Shown here in pieces: positions 45,495 to 58,191 of a DNA stretch of 64,000 bases. Below the pieces are notes generated by a model. That model saw only the letters and a program-made list of their open reading frames with translations. It made no database searches and was not told the origin of the DNA. The stretch is taken from contig NC_073696.1 of assembly GCF_029784165.1 (NCBI RefSeq), forward strand, positions 51,775,501 through 51,839,500, written 5' to 3'. The translations under genes were made by a program, and so were the position numbers. Position 1 is the first letter of the stretch; each line of letters starts with the position of its first letter. Source of the DNA: Wyeomyia smithii. Its lineage: Eukaryota; Arthropoda; Insecta; Diptera; Culicidae.

Positions 45495-46560
45495 CTGACA
45501 AGGGCTGTCTAACGAATTTCGCACGCTTGAAAAAAAAACTTTTTGACCGGAATCATTGAAACAAATTACTTAACTTGGTCTGAGCTGTTGTACACCATTA
45601 GGCGGGATGGTAATTTCAAGTTTCTATTACAGATCATTTGTGAGAATTTTTTATATAAATCTACACTCTTCGGTTTGTTTAGAACGCATACTTTTAATAT
45701 ATAATTGAAACCAGAAATTGCATGGCTCCTAAACTAATGATCTCAATTTTAAAAGCTGAAAGCTACGTTGCAGAACAAGAAAGAGATTCTAATATTAAAT
45801 TAACGAAAACTTTAAAAAATAAATTTAACAAAAACCTGTATGAACATCATGTAGAGAAGAATGAATTTGTTTAAATATGTTCTGCAAGTAAATTTTTTCC
45901 ATCCAAGATTCTGAGTTTGCTCAATACAGATTTTTAATACAGATTTTTTGGCCCGAGATACAGATATACAGATATTTTCAAAGAAAAATACAGATATAAA
46001 TGTGGCAACCCTGCCTGTGGTTGGTCACCACGTCTCAGGAGCAGCGCGGTTTTTCTCAGCGTGTGTCGCCAGACAGCCATTATTCCCCCCGTGTTGGGGC
46101 AGCATGAAGATTGCCATCTGGAAATCCAATTTCGGAAATCAAAATGCCTTTTTCAAGGCAAATAAACAAGTCATTGAAAGTTAATAATTTTTGTCAACGC
46201 AAGCAAGCATTCTGTTTTATTTCTAGCAATTTAAATTTGTCGCACCCGTCTAATTTACTGATTGTGAAATAGCTTCCACAGTGCATGTTGTCCGTGTATC
46301 TTAATTCCCCCAATGTTAGGGCAGCTCAAAGGTTGTAATAAGCAACCGATTTTGAACCGCAACATGCTTTTTTCAAGGCAAATAAAAAAATAATTGAAGG
46401 TTAATAATTTTCTGGCATCAACACAAGCAGACATTCTGTGCGGGATGCAATCAAATTCTGTTGTAGTTGTCCAATTTTTACTTTATTTAGTAATCCCCCC
46501 ACTGTAGGGGCAGCGCAAAGGCTGCGATCAGCATGACCAACTTTGAATAACAAACGGTTA

Positions 46561-47322
46561 ACGTTTATTCACTAAAAATTCATCCAATTCAAAACAGGTT
46601 TTTGTCTGAGTACAATAATTTGCACATAAAGACATTAAAAATTTTACCGCATTATTAGACGCGTTTCTCCAGTCATGCCTCGTGAACGTGAAGGTTCCCT
46701 ATCACAGACATAGATTTCGTGCTCCAGCACGTTACAACACGTGGAAATTGTCTTTTTACTAGTCCTACCCATAATTCAAAAATTGGCTAATATGCCATTT
46801 TTACCAAAATCGAGAAAACAGTTTCTCGTGATGGTACACACCCTAAACAAGGTCTCTACGGAAGCCGATTGTCAAAAAATGCATTTGGGAAGGCAGCAAA
46901 CGTGAAGCAATTTTGGCTAATATCCAGAATTATTGAGAATTTGGCTAATATCCAATATCCAATTTGAACCTGTGGCATGTTCACGAACCAGTGTATTATT
47001 ACTAAACTGTGTTTCTTCTAACTTTCGAATGTGTGTTGTAGCTTGGTGGTTACTGGCGACAGGTGAGCGATCGTAAGGCCATTGCATCAAATTTGACTTT
47101 TTCACGAAGAATATTTGATGCTACAAGAATTTATTTGTTGTACTGCGCAACCCAATGATCAAAACGTGTGACTGTTTCCTTCTGTCATAAACCTTTACAT
47201 TTAAAAAAATGATATTTAGCTCTTTGATTAGGAGTATTATTAATAAAGATAAGATTCAGATTTCATTTTAAATTTGATAAGAAAATAACAGGAGGGTTGT
47301 GTGCAAAGCCACGACCGCAAGG
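46561..47322. other. Intergenic, no gene recognised
   Basis: AT-rich. The right edge (about 47288-47322) carries the conserved flank gttgtgtgcaaagccacgac seen outside repeat copies II and V. Open frames are short. Confidence 0.4.
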
Positions 47323-48690
47323 TTGAAGTAGAATACTTTTACAAGAAAGATAACCCGGCTGCTTGCGTGTCAGTCATTTTTTCTAGTGAATAAACGTTGA
47401 CTAATCAGATCAATCAAATTTTGCGCTTCAACAAGGATTGACCATTTTCAATAATATAGTAAGTTGCTTGTCATGATTGGGGCTTGACAATTTTTAAATT
47501 CTGAGATGAAATTTTTTCGGATGTCGTGCTCGTGACTGAAGGAGAAGATAATTCAGTACGTTCTGAGATACGGAAATAAAGTAAAATTTATAACTTTTAC
47601 AAATTTAAAAATGTAAATTAACTCAAAAGAAAACATTAACGCTTTAATCATCAGGTCTTTATTCCATCCTGAAAAGGACAATTTGTTGTTCAATTTAGTA
47701 TCGAATGAGATGCCGATTTCATCTTTGCGTTATCACTGACAGTGCGAACGAAATATTCGTTGTGATAAAGTAAACATTGAAATGCTGATATCTAGATAAA
47801 CATTTCAAAAGGTCCTATCTGCTTTCATCGTTTTTTCGAAGCGTCATTTCATTTTGGTAGTGGTTCAGCTTTAGTAACTCTCCCAAGCGTGGTTTTCGTT
47901 CAGAAGGTTAGAGTGATCCCTCCGCTATCAACTTGTGCAAATAACGTGTCATAAAAGGTATTTATTAAGTTGCGGTGATTGAATGAAAGTGATCGTTAAA
48001 AAAATCGATCAAAGCAGATAGGACCTTTTGAAATGTTTCTCTAGATATAACACTCGAAACTAGACGGCTCACGTGTTGTCAAAATGAGTCAATTTTTCAT
48101 TGAATGCATTTAATAGTGCCACTATCGCGCAGAGACTGCATTCCACTGCTGGCCCAGTTGCTATCGTTGCTGGAATCCGCTGCAACTAGTGCGCTATCCA
48201 TTGCTACGCCACAGCTGTGGTCGCTTCCCGCCATCGCTGGTATCCACTGCACTGCTAGTTCTGCTGCTAAGGGAGGACGACTGCTGTTGTCGCTGTCTAG
48301 AATTATTATGAGCGGCTTCGGCTGAAACAGGCGTTTTGATAGGCCAAATAGCATGTTTAAAATGGCAAGGTATATGATTCTGTCGACCGTGCTTGGGGTA
48401 TGATTGCTCCCCACGACCACGATCAATCAGAGGTCGAATTTTTCGTTTTGACAAGGTTTGACTATTTTCAATAGTACAATAGTGTGAATAATAAAATTAC
48501 AATTATTTTCTTTTGGGAAGAATCTTAGAAGATTTTTCAATCTATTGCTGCAAGAACGAAGGAAATCCATCGAATATTAACCGATTTATTGGCATTTGAA
48601 TTTGGACATATTTTTCACTTTTTTCAGTTTTAGATTTTCATTTCACACCCCTATGTAGCCGAACTTCCTGAGAGAAGTATTCTACTTCAA
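47323..48690 (-). repeat. TTGAAGTAG repeat family, copy IV (both ends)
   Basis: Left end TTGAAGTAGAATACTTTTAC, right end the inverse of TTGAAGTAGAATACTTCTCT. TATA-region sequence is inverted near 48335. A GCTG-rich imperfect repeat lies at 48130-48290. A larger frame may be marked by caggagggttgtgtgca (47290) and the inverse of acaggaaggttgtgtgca (near 48770). Confidence 0.68.
47799..48039. mobile_element. MITE with 8-bp TSD inside copy IV
   Basis: TIRs aacatttcaaaaggtcctat are inverted at both ends; the 8-bp duplication tctagata is at 47791-47798 and 48040-48047. 241 bp, non-coding. Confidence 0.82.
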
Positions 48691-49157
48691 AATAGGAAAG
48701 TGGATTGTGAGATTACCATGAATAATAATATTTTCGTTATATTATTAGGTATGCACACAACCTTCCTGTGATTTTTTTTTATTTTTCAACGCAGAAAAGG
48801 TATCATATGGTCCCGTAAAATATAATATGCAATGCTGTGCTATGTCGAAACGGGTTAATATTTCCGGATGAAAATGTAATAAAGATTTTTTGAAGCTCGG
48901 AAACTGCGTAAATTTGGTTCATTTTGTATGTATTTTCTTAAGGTGTGTCAATTGATCGGTAATATTACCGATAATTATGGCCTTATTATTTATAAATTCA
49001 GGATCAAAATTTTGGATTAATTAACAATTCCAGAATTTTACCAGTTTTCCCTGATGGTCAATATGTTAAAAAGTATGAAAATTTCTATCAAATGATTATG
49101 ACCATTTTTCGAACTAAATTTCTATTTTTAACAACGGCTTTTACCCGTTAACACTCA
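48691..49157. other. Intergenic, no gene recognised
   Basis: AT-rich non-coding sequence. Contains the outer inverted motif cacaaccttcctgtga near 48755. Confidence 0.4.
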
Positions 49158-51776
49158 ACCCAAGCAACAATTAAAACATGATTAAATAATAAATTGTAAT
49201 CATTTGTTGCACTAATGAAATCCCGAGGTTTCAAGGAACATTATTTGTTACTACAATGAAATTGTAAAGATACAAGCAACAACTAAAGTTGCATCGCTGC
49301 TTCAAAAATCTGTACACCAACAACGTGAATTGCGATGTTGGATTTATTGTTGAAACGTGGAAACGGCATTTGAAAACCTAACCTTCACTGGATAGACCTA
49401 GTGGGCGGAGCATATAAGTCGCCAACGTTATGCTTGCGAGATACACAAAACAAACACACAAAAATAGTGTAAACAGGTATAATACGCCCCCCCCCCCCCT
49501 AAGGAACATCGTCAATACTGTAGCTATGGGAGGGGGGGGGGCGTTTTATACATATTTACCCTACATTCTCAAGTCATGTAACAGCAACTTTTGGTCGTGC
49601 GTTCGCCTTATATTTGTTTCTGAGATGAGACTATGTACTGCGTTGTAACTTTTTGCTGAGGCTCATACTGATGTCTATGTCTTCAAGGCAAGGCGAGTAG
49701 TTCACATACGAGAATGTTGCTGTTTATCATCACAAAAAAAATAATTATCTTCACAATAAACGAGAGAGAAATATTACACCTTTGTAACGTTTAAAATGGT
49801 AAATAAAGTAAAAACATTGCTCAGGTGACTAACAAATGACCTTTAATTTTATCGCGCCTCTGATACTTGGACTAGAAGTCAACCAAAAATAGGGTCACCA
49901 TTTCGTCGGAGTCAAAAATCAGGACAAATTTTTTTCAGTAAAAATTTGATCTAAGCTTACGGAAGTCACTTCACGGTGAAATATATTTCACTCTCACGCT
50001 CACTTCACTTTTTTAGACCTATTCCCGATTCCATCTCAAGTGAGGTGACAAAAATCACCTCCGTGGAGTGAGATTGACAGTGAAGTGAAATTGAGAATAG
50101 GACAAGTGAAATGAGATTGTTTCCCAACACCAGATCTTGACGTGTTCTGCATTTCTAAGATATTCGGCATCAAAAAAAATGTTTTTTTCGGTATCGGAAA
50201 TTTCCTGAACTAGTTTGCATTTTTTTCATCGGGCAAAAAATGAAAAATTGACCGCTTTAAGGCACGCATCAAACTCTTATTCGCTTCGTTACTGAAGAAT
50301 AAATCCAATATTTACCATTAGATCACAAATCAATCAACTTTAAGACTTATGGCAGCTTCGTGGAATCATTTCACCGTTCAAAATGGTCGTGAAATAATTC
50401 CACGCGAAACGTCGCTTTTTCCGTTCTCACTTCACTGATATGACACTCATAATAACCCAGATTCCACGGCAGATGTCACTTTGCGACGTTTTTTCACTTA
50501 CGTGAGTCCCGTAATAGGATTTTGTTCACTTCACTCTGATTTCACCGTGAAGTGACTCCCGTAATAAGCACCATCAATACATAAAACACGTAATTTGAGA
50601 TTTGGACTTCAAAATACGCCATAAGACTCATATTTAACGTATTTCTCGAACGATTCAATTTTGCAACCTTGATTTATTAGGCGTTAGTAGATACCTTCCA
50701 GATGGTCTCGAAGTACGATGCTGGCCTAACAAGCCAGTCGTCGTAGGTTCGAGTCCCGACTCGGGAGAGACTGTAAGTGTCAGTAGGATCGTAGCGCTAG
50801 CCCCGCAATTGTCCTGTACACTAAATAGTCGGCTGCGAAGTCTGTGTATAAATAAACAGAAAGTCTAGTTCCTAATCGGAATGTAGCACCGAGGCTTTGC
50901 TTCGCTTAGTTACCTTAAAAAATGCAACATTAGTAAACTGTTTGAAATAAACTTAACAATTGTCACAAAACGTTAGACAACCGGTTTCAACGATTAGACA
51001 ATTTCTTTCGTCAAGATTCAAACAAAGAAAAAATTCGTTCGAAATAGGTTCGTTTCTTCCCGGAGTCAAAAGGAAGTACTGAACAGGGCAACAGAATATT
51101 CGGCATCATTCAGTAAAATCAGGACAAATGCAAAAATGATGGGTCTTAAAATCAGGACATGTCCTGCTAAATCAGGACGGATGGTATACCTATCCAAAAA
51201 CCATTTTTACAATGCGGCAGAAAAATGTTGCACTCTAAAACCAAATGAAATAAATTGATTTAAATTTCACTATCACACTGAAGTGCTGATAAATGAAACA
51301 AGCAAAATTAAAAACTGAGAATGAGCATGAGCATAATTAGAGAAGCAAAATAAAGACTGAGCCATAAACTTGCAAGAGTTTCTACAGCAAACGACGTAAA
51401 TAGTAGAAACGTGAAAATTCAATAGAAATTGATAACTGGAGTTGAATCCTCATCAAATTTCTGGAAATAATCAAAGATCAATCGCTATACAGAAAATTCT
51501 TTGTTTACTACAACGCCATGTAATTGCTATTTCGCTCAAGTTGCTGCTACGATACATCTTCGTTGCTAGAATTTGACCACGCATAAGTTCATACACATAA
51601 CTGTTTCATTCTTGTAACTTGTGTTGAAACAACGAAAATATTGCAGTTGGCTCCGCCTCCTGCGCCTTTTTGTCATTGTATAAGAAACTGAAATGTAGCT
51701 GCAACTTAGTTTCGCATAAGAATTTGTTGCTGTGATGCACAAAATTCATAATCGAAACAAATTTTGCTGCTTGGGA
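49158..51776. mobile_element. Candidate DNA element with CCCAAGCA ends
   Basis: cccaagcaacaattaaaac at the left faces ttttgctgcttggg at the right (near 51776), a short inverted match. No TSD or transposase was found, so this is tentative. It holds a SINE and, at about 49475-49550, a hairpin of opposing C and G runs (gtataatacgccccccc and its inverse). Confidence 0.35.
50698..50910 (+). mobile_element. tRNA-derived SINE
   Basis: The tRNA-like head has an anticodon-type stem (ctggc, 7-base loop, gccag at 50721-50737) and a perfect B box ggttcgagtcc (50746-50756). A conserved body and a gctttgcttcgctt tail follow. Flanked by tacctt at 50692-50697 and 50911-50916. It resembles dispersed mosquito SINE200-type repeats. 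Confidence 0.75.
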
Positions 51777-52459
51777 AGTTCATTAAGCAGACAGCATGTG
51801 CAGTAGGGAAAGCGAAAAATAAGCGAACTGGAAATTTAATACAGATTTGGAAAAATATACCGCATCCCGGTGGGAGATTATAATTATTTTTGAAATTTGT
51901 GATCAATTTTCTATACATGTTTTGAATGTTAAAACCTCAAACCTTCGCTGTACTTTCATCATTCTCATGTTGATGAGGATTATTTCTCTTTCTACAGAGC
52001 AAAATCATCCCAAATAACCTGGTAATACGCAAAAATTGATTCGATCGTTTTTTTAATCGATTGAAACTTTGCACAATGAATATTTAATTAATTTATCATT
52101 TGAAACATTTTAATCTTTTCTTGAGAACTGTTTGTCTTGTTGTCAAAGAATGAATTATATGATATTGATCATACATTTTAATGAACTTATAGTTTTTGCT
52201 GAAGAGTCACGGTCAAACTAAGAAAAACGTGTATTGTTCAAAATATTGAAAATTTTTCGAACTTAAATTCAAAATAACTCGAAAACTGGTGCATTTGGAA
52301 TGGTAACTACCAAAAGCTTGTTGATTTAAAATGTGTCTCTAAATCTTTTGAAATCATTAGAAAACAAATATTTTGAAAAATTTTGAAATTAGAATTGAAA
52401 AAAAATTTCTATAACATAAATCTTCTTCAAAAAAAAAACCTGAATTAATCCACCTAGTG
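51777..52459. other. Intergenic, no gene recognised
   Basis: AT-rich sequence with only short open frames. Confidence 0.4.
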
Positions 52460-53280
52460 GTGCAGAAACCTTTGTTATACTAACAATTACTTTATACATA
52501 TTTGGCCAGTCACTTACAGTCCAATTTCAATAATGAATGAAATGAATTTGTTTTCAGAGAGTTAACCAAAGACGATCATTGAATTAAAGCTTGACGTGGT
52601 TTTTGCAAAAATATGAATGTTATCACTGGAGTACATGAGTCTTATTTTTTCGATCACAAACCAATTTTCAAATGCTGGCTAGAAGTAATTGAATTTTTTT
52701 GAGATAATCGAACGTGGTGAAACAGTAATAGATAACAATGATGCTGATTTTACACTAGAACAGCAAACATGTATGTTAGTTCAATGCGGTTCTACTTATT
52801 CGCTTTATTTTCAGAAATCGTAGAACCTAAACTTATGAATCAGCATCAAGTTTTTATTACGAATAGAAGCAAACTTCTACAATCCTGCTCTCGAAATATA
52901 GTTCAGAATTATACAGGAAAAACTATAGCTATTGATGAAAGTTGTCAATTTAATTCTATCTCAAATGCATTATCTGGAAATGAAGGTTCTCCACGATCTT
53001 TGAGAATTTTAGATTTTCAGAGTGTAGGCAAGAACATTATTCTTTTTGAAGGCCTAGGCTGTATGGAAAAATCCGAAATAAAGATTTGTTATTTTTCTTT
53101 TTTGGGTCGATTTTAATATACTACACATATGAACAACATATTTACACATACATTCGTACAGGCACACATACACAAACATACATAAATTGTTTATTTCGTC
53201 GATCTGAGTAAATTGGTATACAACACATGGCTCTTCGTGCCATTAATTTTGCCTTAAAAATTAAATTTCTTATATAAAAA
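52460..53280. repeat. Dispersed mosquito repeat with cacata-rich end
   Basis: Starts with acctttgttatactaac, which is the inverse of the terminus at about 63280. It ends in cacaca/cataca simple sequence followed by tcgtcgatctgagt, cognate with the ctcgtcgagctgagtcg motif at 62860 and 63190. An open frame of 115 codons (52769-53116) has no recognisable domain. Confidence 0.5.
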
Positions 53281-53316
53281 TCTCAAGAAGGTTGTATGCA
53301 AAGCCACGACCGCAAG

Positions 53317-54235
53317 TTGAAGTAGAATACTTTTACAAGAAAGATAACCCGGCAGCTTGCGTGTCAGTCAGTTTTTCTAGTAAATAAACGTTGACCGTTC
53401 ATTGGCAGTATTGTAATTTCTTTTTGTCTGATATTTTGAATGAAGTTCATTGAATATTTTTAAATTTTGTGCAAATGAGAAGTTGAAGTGCTGCCGAATT
53501 GTAATATGCACATTTAATACGACATCATTAAACGGGAACGAAACAAAGGCTACGGTTATGCAGAACGCGAATGCCGGCGCGATGCGATTCGCCTTACCGT
53601 GGTGAAATGTACAGCTCTTTTTTAAGGCGAAGTAGAGCTACACATTTCAACAGATTTCGTCTTGCCGAATCGCATCGAGCCGTTATTTGCGTTCTGCCTG
53701 ACCGTAGCCAAACACTAAGCGACGCAAACACGTAGTAATAGTCAGAGTATGCATATAGATGAAGATAATTAACTTTGGATTATAGCGCAAAACGAGAAAA
53801 TATTAACTCTTCAAATAATCATTTGTGTTCTTCAAATTTCAGTTGTTCAATTTAATATCCGATGAAATGTTTGTTTATTATCTGATGAAGCTCTTATATA
53901 GGCCAAATGATGCATTCCCAATTTACTAGGTCCATAACTCTGCCGACCGTGCTTGGGAAAGCGCGGTATAACGACCAATCAGAGGTCGAATTTTGTGTTT
54001 TGACAAGGCTTAAGAGTTTTCAATAGTACAATAGTTCGAATGATAAAATTGCAATTTCATGCATTTGGTAGGAATCTTAGAAGATTTTCTAATCGATTTC
54101 TGGAAAAACGAAGGAAATCCATCGAAAACTTACCGATTTATTAGCATTTGAAATTTTTCTCACTTTTTTCAGTTTTAGATTTTCATTTCACATCCCTATG
54201 TAGCCGAACTTCCTGAGAGAAGTATTCTAATTCAA
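53317..54235 (-). repeat. TTGAAGTAG repeat family, copy V (both ends)
   Basis: Left end TTGAAGTAGAATACTTTTAC; right end is the inverse of TTGAATTAGAATACTTCTCT (one change). About 0.92 kb, nearly co-linear with copy II in opposite orientation, including the same internal hairpin MITE. Confidence 0.72.
53548..53709. mobile_element. Hairpin MITE with GGCTACGGTTATGCA ends, copy 2
   Basis: Palindromic partner of 33483-33639 at the equivalent position of repeat copy V, flanked by aaa on both sides. Confidence 0.72.
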
Positions 54236-54774
54236 AATTAAATCTTCATTAATTCATTTGTTGTCCTTATAAGGACAATTGTTCAATTTATCATAGGATG
54301 TAGTGTTTATCTTACATCTCTGTGTTACCTTGATAGTGAGGACTAAGGCGCACGATCAACACAATGAGAAAGGTGTTTTCACATTGAAAACTAGACACGG
54401 CTTTACTGGAGGAAGTGTTGGCAAATGCATCTACCGCTAATACCACCGCTATCATACGAAAGCGCGTCGTTTCATGTGGGGAATATCAACAACGAATAAT
54501 GACGCGCGTCTAAGCGTAACCCGAACTGTTTCGCCGTGCTGCTCCCATTTACCTTTACATCGGCCTCAGGGAAGTACCGGCTGCATCTGCATCTACCGCT
54601 GAGGCTGTCACTATACTGCTATTGGTACCAAAAGATATTAACTCTTCAAATAAGTGTTTTATTTGTTCTCAAAAGAACAATTGTTCAATTCAAAATCGGA
54701 TTTACGCAATCGCATCTCTGTAATATTACCGACAATAATATTCTTCTGAACAAAATGATACAACTTTCCCATTA

Positions 54775-54920
54775 GGCCTCTGCCATAATAGACGCGAAAA
54801 GCGACGCGATCCGATTCGCTCGGCTGTAGGTTAATGTACAGCCATCAGTAGAGCTGTACATTAACCTGCGGCCGAGCGAATCGGTTCGCGCCGCTTTTCG
54901 CGTCTACTATGGCAGAGGCC
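54775..54920. mobile_element. PIF/Harbinger-like MITE
   Basis: Near-perfect palindrome, ggcctctgccataatagacg at the left and its near inverse at the right. The flanking duplication is tta (3 bp), as for Harbinger elements. The core is gcggccgagcgaatcgg and relatives around gagctgtacattaacct. Confidence 0.7.
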
Positions 54921-54935
54921 TTAGAGAAAGTTGCT

Positions 54936-55324
54936 GGCTGATGTATTCACTTCATGCAAACCTGCTGCTGATGCTTCCCGCTGAAGGGAGTGTCGTTGCA
55001 TCAGCTGACCCTGCTACTATCGATGCTGATATACCCGCTGCAACAGCTACACTATGCATAGCCATGCCACAGTTGTGGCCGCTATACGCTGGCCCAACTG
55101 CTGAGCAACTGCAACGCTATCCGTATCCATTGGTATCCGCTGTACCTGCATCTGCTGGCCCTGCTGCTATCGATGGTGAGATCCGCTGAAACTGCTACGC
55201 TTATCCGCAGCCATGCCACAGCTGTGGCCGCTATCCGCTATCGATGGTACCCACTGCTCGCTCCCACTGCTGCTAAGGGAGGACTGCTGTCGTCGCTGTT
55301 CAGAACTATTATGAGCGGCTTCGA
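54936..55324 (-). repeat. GCTG-rich imperfect tandem repeat, part of interrupted repeat copy VI
   Basis: Irregular repeats of the gctgctatcgatgctg type continue into ctgttcagaactattatgag, the initiator-proximal part of the TTGAAGTAG family (minus orientation). The Jockey element follows at once, and the TATA half of this copy resumes at 59469. Confidence 0.6.
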
Positions 55325-55547
55325 ATTTTTTTTTGGATTCAATATTCTTATATTTCTTACGGTATTTTCATTATACATTTGTTTTTTGAACATTGTGAGA
55401 GATTCAATTTTATCAACTTTTCAACTCTGATGTTTTTAATGTACTATAAGTGTTACTACTTTTTCCTTTTCTACGTACATGATTTACATTTTAATGCTCG
55501 GCATTAGAGTTTTAATTATTAAATAAATAAATATACCTAGCTACTTA

Positions 55548-58191
55548 TCAATAAAGCTCACGAATGAGCACCGCACTAGAGTTAAGTGCATTGTTTTTAG
55601 TGTTTTCAGCGTGTGCAGAGATTATGTTTTCGGTCATATCGATACCAGCTATTTGATGCACTTCTGATGTTAGGGTTCCGAAGGGCACGTTCAAGATCAT
55701 TTTCAGGAACTTGTTCTGGATCCGTTGAATCTTTTGCAGGTGGGTTCTCGCGCAGGTTCTCCAGATCGACGAGGCGTATAGAAGCATCGGCAGGATGACC
55801 TGTTTGTATACCGTCAATTTATCCACGACGGATATTTTCGATTTTCGGTTGATTAGCGGGTACAACTTCTTCATTAGCACTAAGCTTTTCGTTACTGTTT
55901 GTTCAATGTGGGGGCGATAAAGTAGCTTATGATCATAGGTCAAACCAAGGTAGCGAACATTTGACGACCAGGGAATATCCACATTGTTCAACCGAATCTT
56001 TGTTGTCGGCACCAAACGTTGACTATTCCGATGTGGGAAGACTATGGTCTAAGTTTTTGCTGCATTCACACAAATTTTCCATGAGGTGAGGTAATTCACA
56101 AAGACGTTAAGCCCAGTTTGCAGCTTTTTAACTATTTGGTTGATCTGTCTGCCCTCGTACATAATGGCGGTATCATCAGCAAACAGCGACAGGATGCCTC
56201 CATTGGGTAGTTCAGGAATATTTCTGATGTGAATAAGTTGTACAGAACAGGACCAAGGATGCTGCCCTGTGGAACACCAGCTCCTACGTCGTATGGGTCA
56301 GACAGGCCACCCAGCACACAGACCTGAGATTTGCGCAGCGTAAGATAGTTTTGCACAATCTTCACTAGATAAACGGGATAGTTGTAGCGCTGTAGCTTGT
56401 AGATAAGCCCGTCGTGCCACACGTTGTCGAATGCTTTTTCTATGTCCAGGCAGGCCATAGCAGTTGTTTTAGATAGCTCCTTGTTCCGATTGATGAGTTT
56501 TGTTACTCTCTGCAGTTGATATGTTGTTGAATGGCCTCTGCGAAACCCGAACTGTTCGTCCAGGAATATGTTGTTCACTTCTGCGTGGCACAGAATACGG
56601 CTGTAGATGCATCGTTCGAATACCTTGCTGAGGGCAGAAAGCAGACTGATGGGACGGTAGCTTTTGGGGCATGTGGGATCCTTTCCTGGTTTCAAAATGG
56701 GAATCACTTTCGCCAGTTTCCACTTTGTTGGAAAGTACGCCAATTCAAGGCATCGGTTGAACACTTTTTCCTCCACAGACAAAGCTGTTGGTCCAAGGTT
56801 TTTGAGCACAAGGTTGAACACTCCGTCAAATCCGGGAGCCTTCATGTTCCGAGAGAATTTAATGTTGTTTTGTACCTCGTCCACTGTTATCCGCTGATCA
56901 GGTGGTAAGATATTAGGTGTGCGGGCCAGAATTACTATCGATTCACTGACAGCTGGTTCGATTCCACTCACAATATCACGACCAAGATTGTGGGAAGCGG
57001 CAAAATGCTGAGAGATAGCACAAGCCTTTTCGCGGGAAGTTAGCAAAGTTTCACTATTCACTATTAATGGCGGAATGAGTTTTGGTTTGTTCTTCAACAC
57101 TTTAGCCACACGCCAAAATGGCCGTGAGCAGTTGGGCAAATTACGTAATTCGGTTGTAAACTGTCTGTTTTTCACTTTCTCCAGACGTTCTTGAACGATT
57201 TTTGTCAGCTGTCTAGCGTAGAATCGGTGCCTAGGGTTGCGGGTACGTTGATATTGCCTTCTCAGCGAGTTTCGCAAGGAAATTATGCGCTTGGTGTTAT
57301 CGTCGATTTGCGCAAACTTACGTGTCACTGGAACAGATGGGATGTAGCGGCACTCTGCTTCCTGGATGACGTCAATCATGGACTGTAGAGTACGATCGAT
57401 GTCTCCAGTGCTGTTCAAAGTGATGTCCGCATCAAGATGGTTTTCAACATACCGCTGCAGCTGAACCCAATTTGCACGATGGTAATTTCTTCTTTGTTGA
57501 ACTTGACGCCGCTCTACGTTAGCACCAATCTCAGCGATGACCGGAAGATGATCCGAGGAGAGCTCTGTTATGGTTTTCGGAATCGAAAATCGATCGGTGA
57601 TGTTGGTCAGAAAAATGTCAAGCTTAGAGCCTACACCACCAGGAGAGATGTAAGTTGGCAATTCCGGATAAGCGGGATAGTAATATCCAGCTTCGGAATC
57701 TTCTACGATGATGTTACCATTTGAGTTGCACCTGGAGTCACCTCAAGCGGAGTGGCGAGCATTGAGATCACCTGTGATGACGAAATTGCCTCCTCTTCTA
57801 GACAGCTTTTGGATGTCGTTCTTCAATTTCACCGTGGTTCCATTTGCCCGTCGAGACTGCTTCGGACAATAGACCGCAATAAATGTGAGTGGTCATCAGT
57901 GGTGGTAATTTCGATTCCTACAGCTTCGACAAAGGTTGTGTTGAAACTCGGTAGTGATTTGTATGGTAGTCCTCTCCTTATGGCGATTGCAACCCCGCCC
58001 CCAGCTGAGGCTGTGCGGTCCAATCTGACTACCGAGTGTTCCGTCAGGCAGAAGTTTATGTTCGGCTTGAAATGTGTTTCGGTTATTGCAGCGACATCGA
58101 TGTGGTGTGTGTTCAGAAAATGTAGAAGTTCTAACTTCTTGTTGGCCACAGAGCGGGCATTCCAGTTAAGGATTCGAAAGAATGGATCCAT
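55548..58191 (-). pseudogene. Jockey ORF2: AP endonuclease and reverse transcriptase (two stops, two or more frameshifts)
   Basis: ATG at 58191 overlaps the end of ORF1 by 26 bp. The endonuclease opens ILNWNARSVANKKLELLHFL with AAITETH (catalytic Glu). A frameshift follows at about 57890, then GDLNARHSA with a TGA where Trp is usual. DIFLTNI and SSDHLPV (catalytic His) are intact. RT runs from about 57000: YRPISLLSALSKVFE, FGFRRGHSTTYQL, CLDIEKAFDNVWHDGL, AGVPQGSILGPVLYN. A second frameshift at about 56215 precedes the catalytic box FADDTA (about 56160-56180). TAG at about 56053 replaces a probable Gln codon, and the C-terminal region runs to 55548 (YKQVILPMLLYASSIWRTCA). The changes are few, so it died recently. 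Confidence 0.85.

Larger units (their letters stand above)
44214..46013 (+). mobile_element. hAT transposon with transposase remnant, 1.8 kb
   Basis: Left end CAGGGATGCCACAT and right end, reverse-complemented, CAGGGTTGCCACAT. A perfect 8-bp TSD, cctgtggt, sits at 44206-44213 and 46014-46021. The subterminal regions are rich in acaga/tctgt repeats. It contains a hAT transposase fragment and an 820-bp secondary insertion. Confidence 0.9.
43777..46560 (+). repeat. TTGAAGTAG repeat family, copy III (long form, interrupted by hAT)
   Basis: Starts TTGAAGTAGAATACTTCTCT. Similarity to copy I continues to 44213, is interrupted by the hAT element at 44214-46013, and resumes at 46022. A degraded TATA (tatatgagag) lies near 44119. 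The 3' part contains two diverged direct repeats (tttttcaaggcaaataaa at about 46150 and 46371), each with an AATAAA. The right border near 46560 is approximate. Confidence 0.68.

Noticed and set aside
48097..48426. 109-codon minus-strand frame
   Set aside because: Covers the TATA region and GCTG-type repeats of repeat copy IV; other copies do not preserve the frame.
50698..50770. Possible tRNA-Val (AAC-type anticodon loop)
   Set aside because: A good B box and anticodon stem, but the body, tail and flanking duplication show a SINE rather than a tRNA gene.
52769..53116. 115-codon plus-strand frame
   Set aside because: Inside a dispersed repeat and without recognisable motif; too weak to call a gene.
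54941..55430. Two Ala/Pro-rich frames of 82 and 85 codons
   Set aside because: Translation of imperfect GCTG repeats; stops differ between repeat copies.
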